Below are positions 63,278-64,000 of a stretch of DNA of 64,000 bases, piece after piece. Below the pieces are notes generated by a model. That model searched no databases. It was not told the DNA's origin and saw only the letters and a program-made list of their open reading frames with translations. Source of the DNA: Jeotgalibaca dankookensis (GTDB taxonomy: Bacteria > Bacillota > Bacilli > Lactobacillales > Aerococcaceae); NCBI RefSeq assembly GCF_002005405.1, contig NZ_CP019728.1:744001-808000 (forward strand), in the 5' to 3' direction. The position numbers and the translations under genes are program-made. The first letter of the stretch is position 1. Every line of letters starts with the position of its first letter.

Positions 63278-64000
63278 TTGCTAGATTCAAAATTAAATTG
63301 GGAATTATTAGGTGAATCTTTAGATTATGAAAAAGTAGCAACTTTAAAAAAGACAACAGATTATAGTGAGACCTTTATCAAACTGTGTCTGACGCGTGGA
63401 ATAGATACACAAGAAAAACTGACAGAATTTCTCCAACCTGAAGCGCCTCTGTTCAATGATCCTTTACTCATGTACGGTATGGAGAAATCAGTTCAACGTA
63501 TTCTGACTGCAATTGAAACTGGTGAAAAGATCCTTATTTATGGTGATTATGATGCTGACGGTATAACCAGTACAGCAATTTTAGTTGAAGCGATTGAAAT
63601 AATGGGAGGGAATGTTTCTTATTACTTACCTAATCGCTTTGAAGATGGTTACGGCCCTAATGTAGAGGTTTTTAAACGCTTTATTTCTGAAGAAAATAAT
63701 TTAATTATCACCTGTGACAATGGTGTGAGTGGTCATGAAGCAGTAGAAATGGCAATGGCTCAAGGTGTTGATGTCATTATTACAGATCATCATGAATTGC
63801 CAACAACGCTTCCTAAAGCTTTTTCGATTGTTCATCCAAGACATCCTGACGGAAGTTACCCTTTTAAAGACTTGTCAGGTGCAGGTGTCGCATTAAAGCT
63901 AGTAGCCGCTTTAATGGAACGAATCCCTTATGAATTCATGGATATGGCGGCTATTGGGACTGTAGCTGATTTAGTAAGTTTAACAGATGAAAATCGTTGG
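63278..64000 (+). CDS. recJ: Single-stranded-DNA exonuclease RecJ (N-terminal part)
   Basis: The gene leaves through the right edge after 241 codons. It begins at a TTG (63278) eight bases after AAAGGAGG. The DHH phosphoesterase motifs IYGDYDADGITSTAIL and VIITDHHELP are intact, followed by DLSGAGVALKL. RecJ degrades single-stranded DNA 5' to 3' in recombination and mismatch repair. The usual length is about 770 residues, so roughly two thirds lie beyond the window. Confidence 0.94.
   Translation, partial: MLDSKLNWELLGESLDYEKVATLKKTTDYSETFIKLCLTRGIDTQEKLTEFLQPEAPLFNDPLLMYGMEKSVQRILTAIETGEKILIYGDYDADGITSTAILVEAIEIMGGNVSYYLPNRFEDGYGPNVEVFKRFISEENNLIITCDNGVSGHEAVEMAMAQGVDVIITDHHELPTTLPKAFSIVHPRHPDGSYPFKDLSGAGVALKLVAALMERIPYEFMDMAAIGTVADLVSLTDENRW

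Noticed and set aside
1-64000. CRISPR arrays, tRNA or rRNA genes, prophage genes
   Set aside because: No regularly spaced repeats, no cloverleaf candidates apart from T-box hairpins, and no phage structural or integrase genes were recognised.

Overview
This window is chromosomal DNA of a low-GC Gram-positive bacterium of the order Lactobacillales. The gene orders relA-dtd-amidase-(T-box)-hisS-aspS, rpsU-phoH-ybeY-dgkA-era-recO-(T-box)-glyQS and obgE-rnz-lapA-recJ are typical of Carnobacteriaceae and Enterococcaceae. A carnobacterial genus is my best guess, but I cannot fix it from sequence alone. Housekeeping genes occupy the right third (about 42-64 kb). The left two thirds are accessory and stress genes. 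I saw no tRNA, rRNA, CRISPR or prophage.

Layout. 1-2 kb: end of a family II pyrophosphatase (ppaC), a YbaK deacylase and a metallophosphoesterase. 2.1-5.9 kb: a four-gene osmoprotectant ABC importer in the E. coli yehZYXW order. 5.9-8.1 kb: a flavin disulfide-reductase homologue under a candidate cre site, a DUF2200 remnant, a small membrane protein and a YbjQ protein. 8.2-15.5 kb: an electrophile/quinone-detoxification operon with a consensus sigma-A promoter (three VOC dioxygenases, flavin reductase, serine hydrolase, GNAT, WrbA). Two IS30 copies have invaded it, and one splits the hydrolase gene. 15.6-20.1 kb: stress and membrane genes (SDR, YrhK-like, YflT-DUF2382, DUF421, DUF202, ion channel). 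20.2-24.9 kb: a phosphorylcholine (lic) locus with a LicB-like transporter, two LicC-like cytidylyltransferases, one of them fused to a LicA kinase, and a divergent licD. 25-31.8 kb: SGNH hydrolase, adhesin/bactofilin-like membrane protein, a frameshifted secreted protein gene, formate/nitrite channel, Gfo/Idh/MocA oxidoreductase, ICMT-like methyltransferase and NCS2 purine permease. 32-37 kb: a three-gene ABC-2 exporter followed by DUF368, YhfC and DUF3887 genes. An IS1182-type element (37-38.8 kb) then separates this block from a PNPOx-like gene and the PiT phosphate-uptake operon on the minus strand (39.5-41.9 kb).

Mobile DNA. There are three nearly identical 1050-bp IS30-family copies, each with its own 4-bp target duplication (AAGA, AATA, AATT), and one IS1182-type element that seems to sit in the loop of a host terminator. 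Removing IS30 copy 1 and one duplication restores a 197-codon hydrolase frame with an intact Ser-Asp-His triad. The insertion also places a TTGACA from the IS end 17 bp from a host TATATT, which would form an antisense promoter against the operon.

Regulation seen in sequence: two T-box leaders (hisS-aspS, apparently with an Asp GAC specifier, and glyQS with GGC), several near-consensus promoters, two candidate cre sites, a repeated GGTTAAC palindrome upstream of three stress genes, and a recurring GGCTGGGAC-type terminator hairpin.
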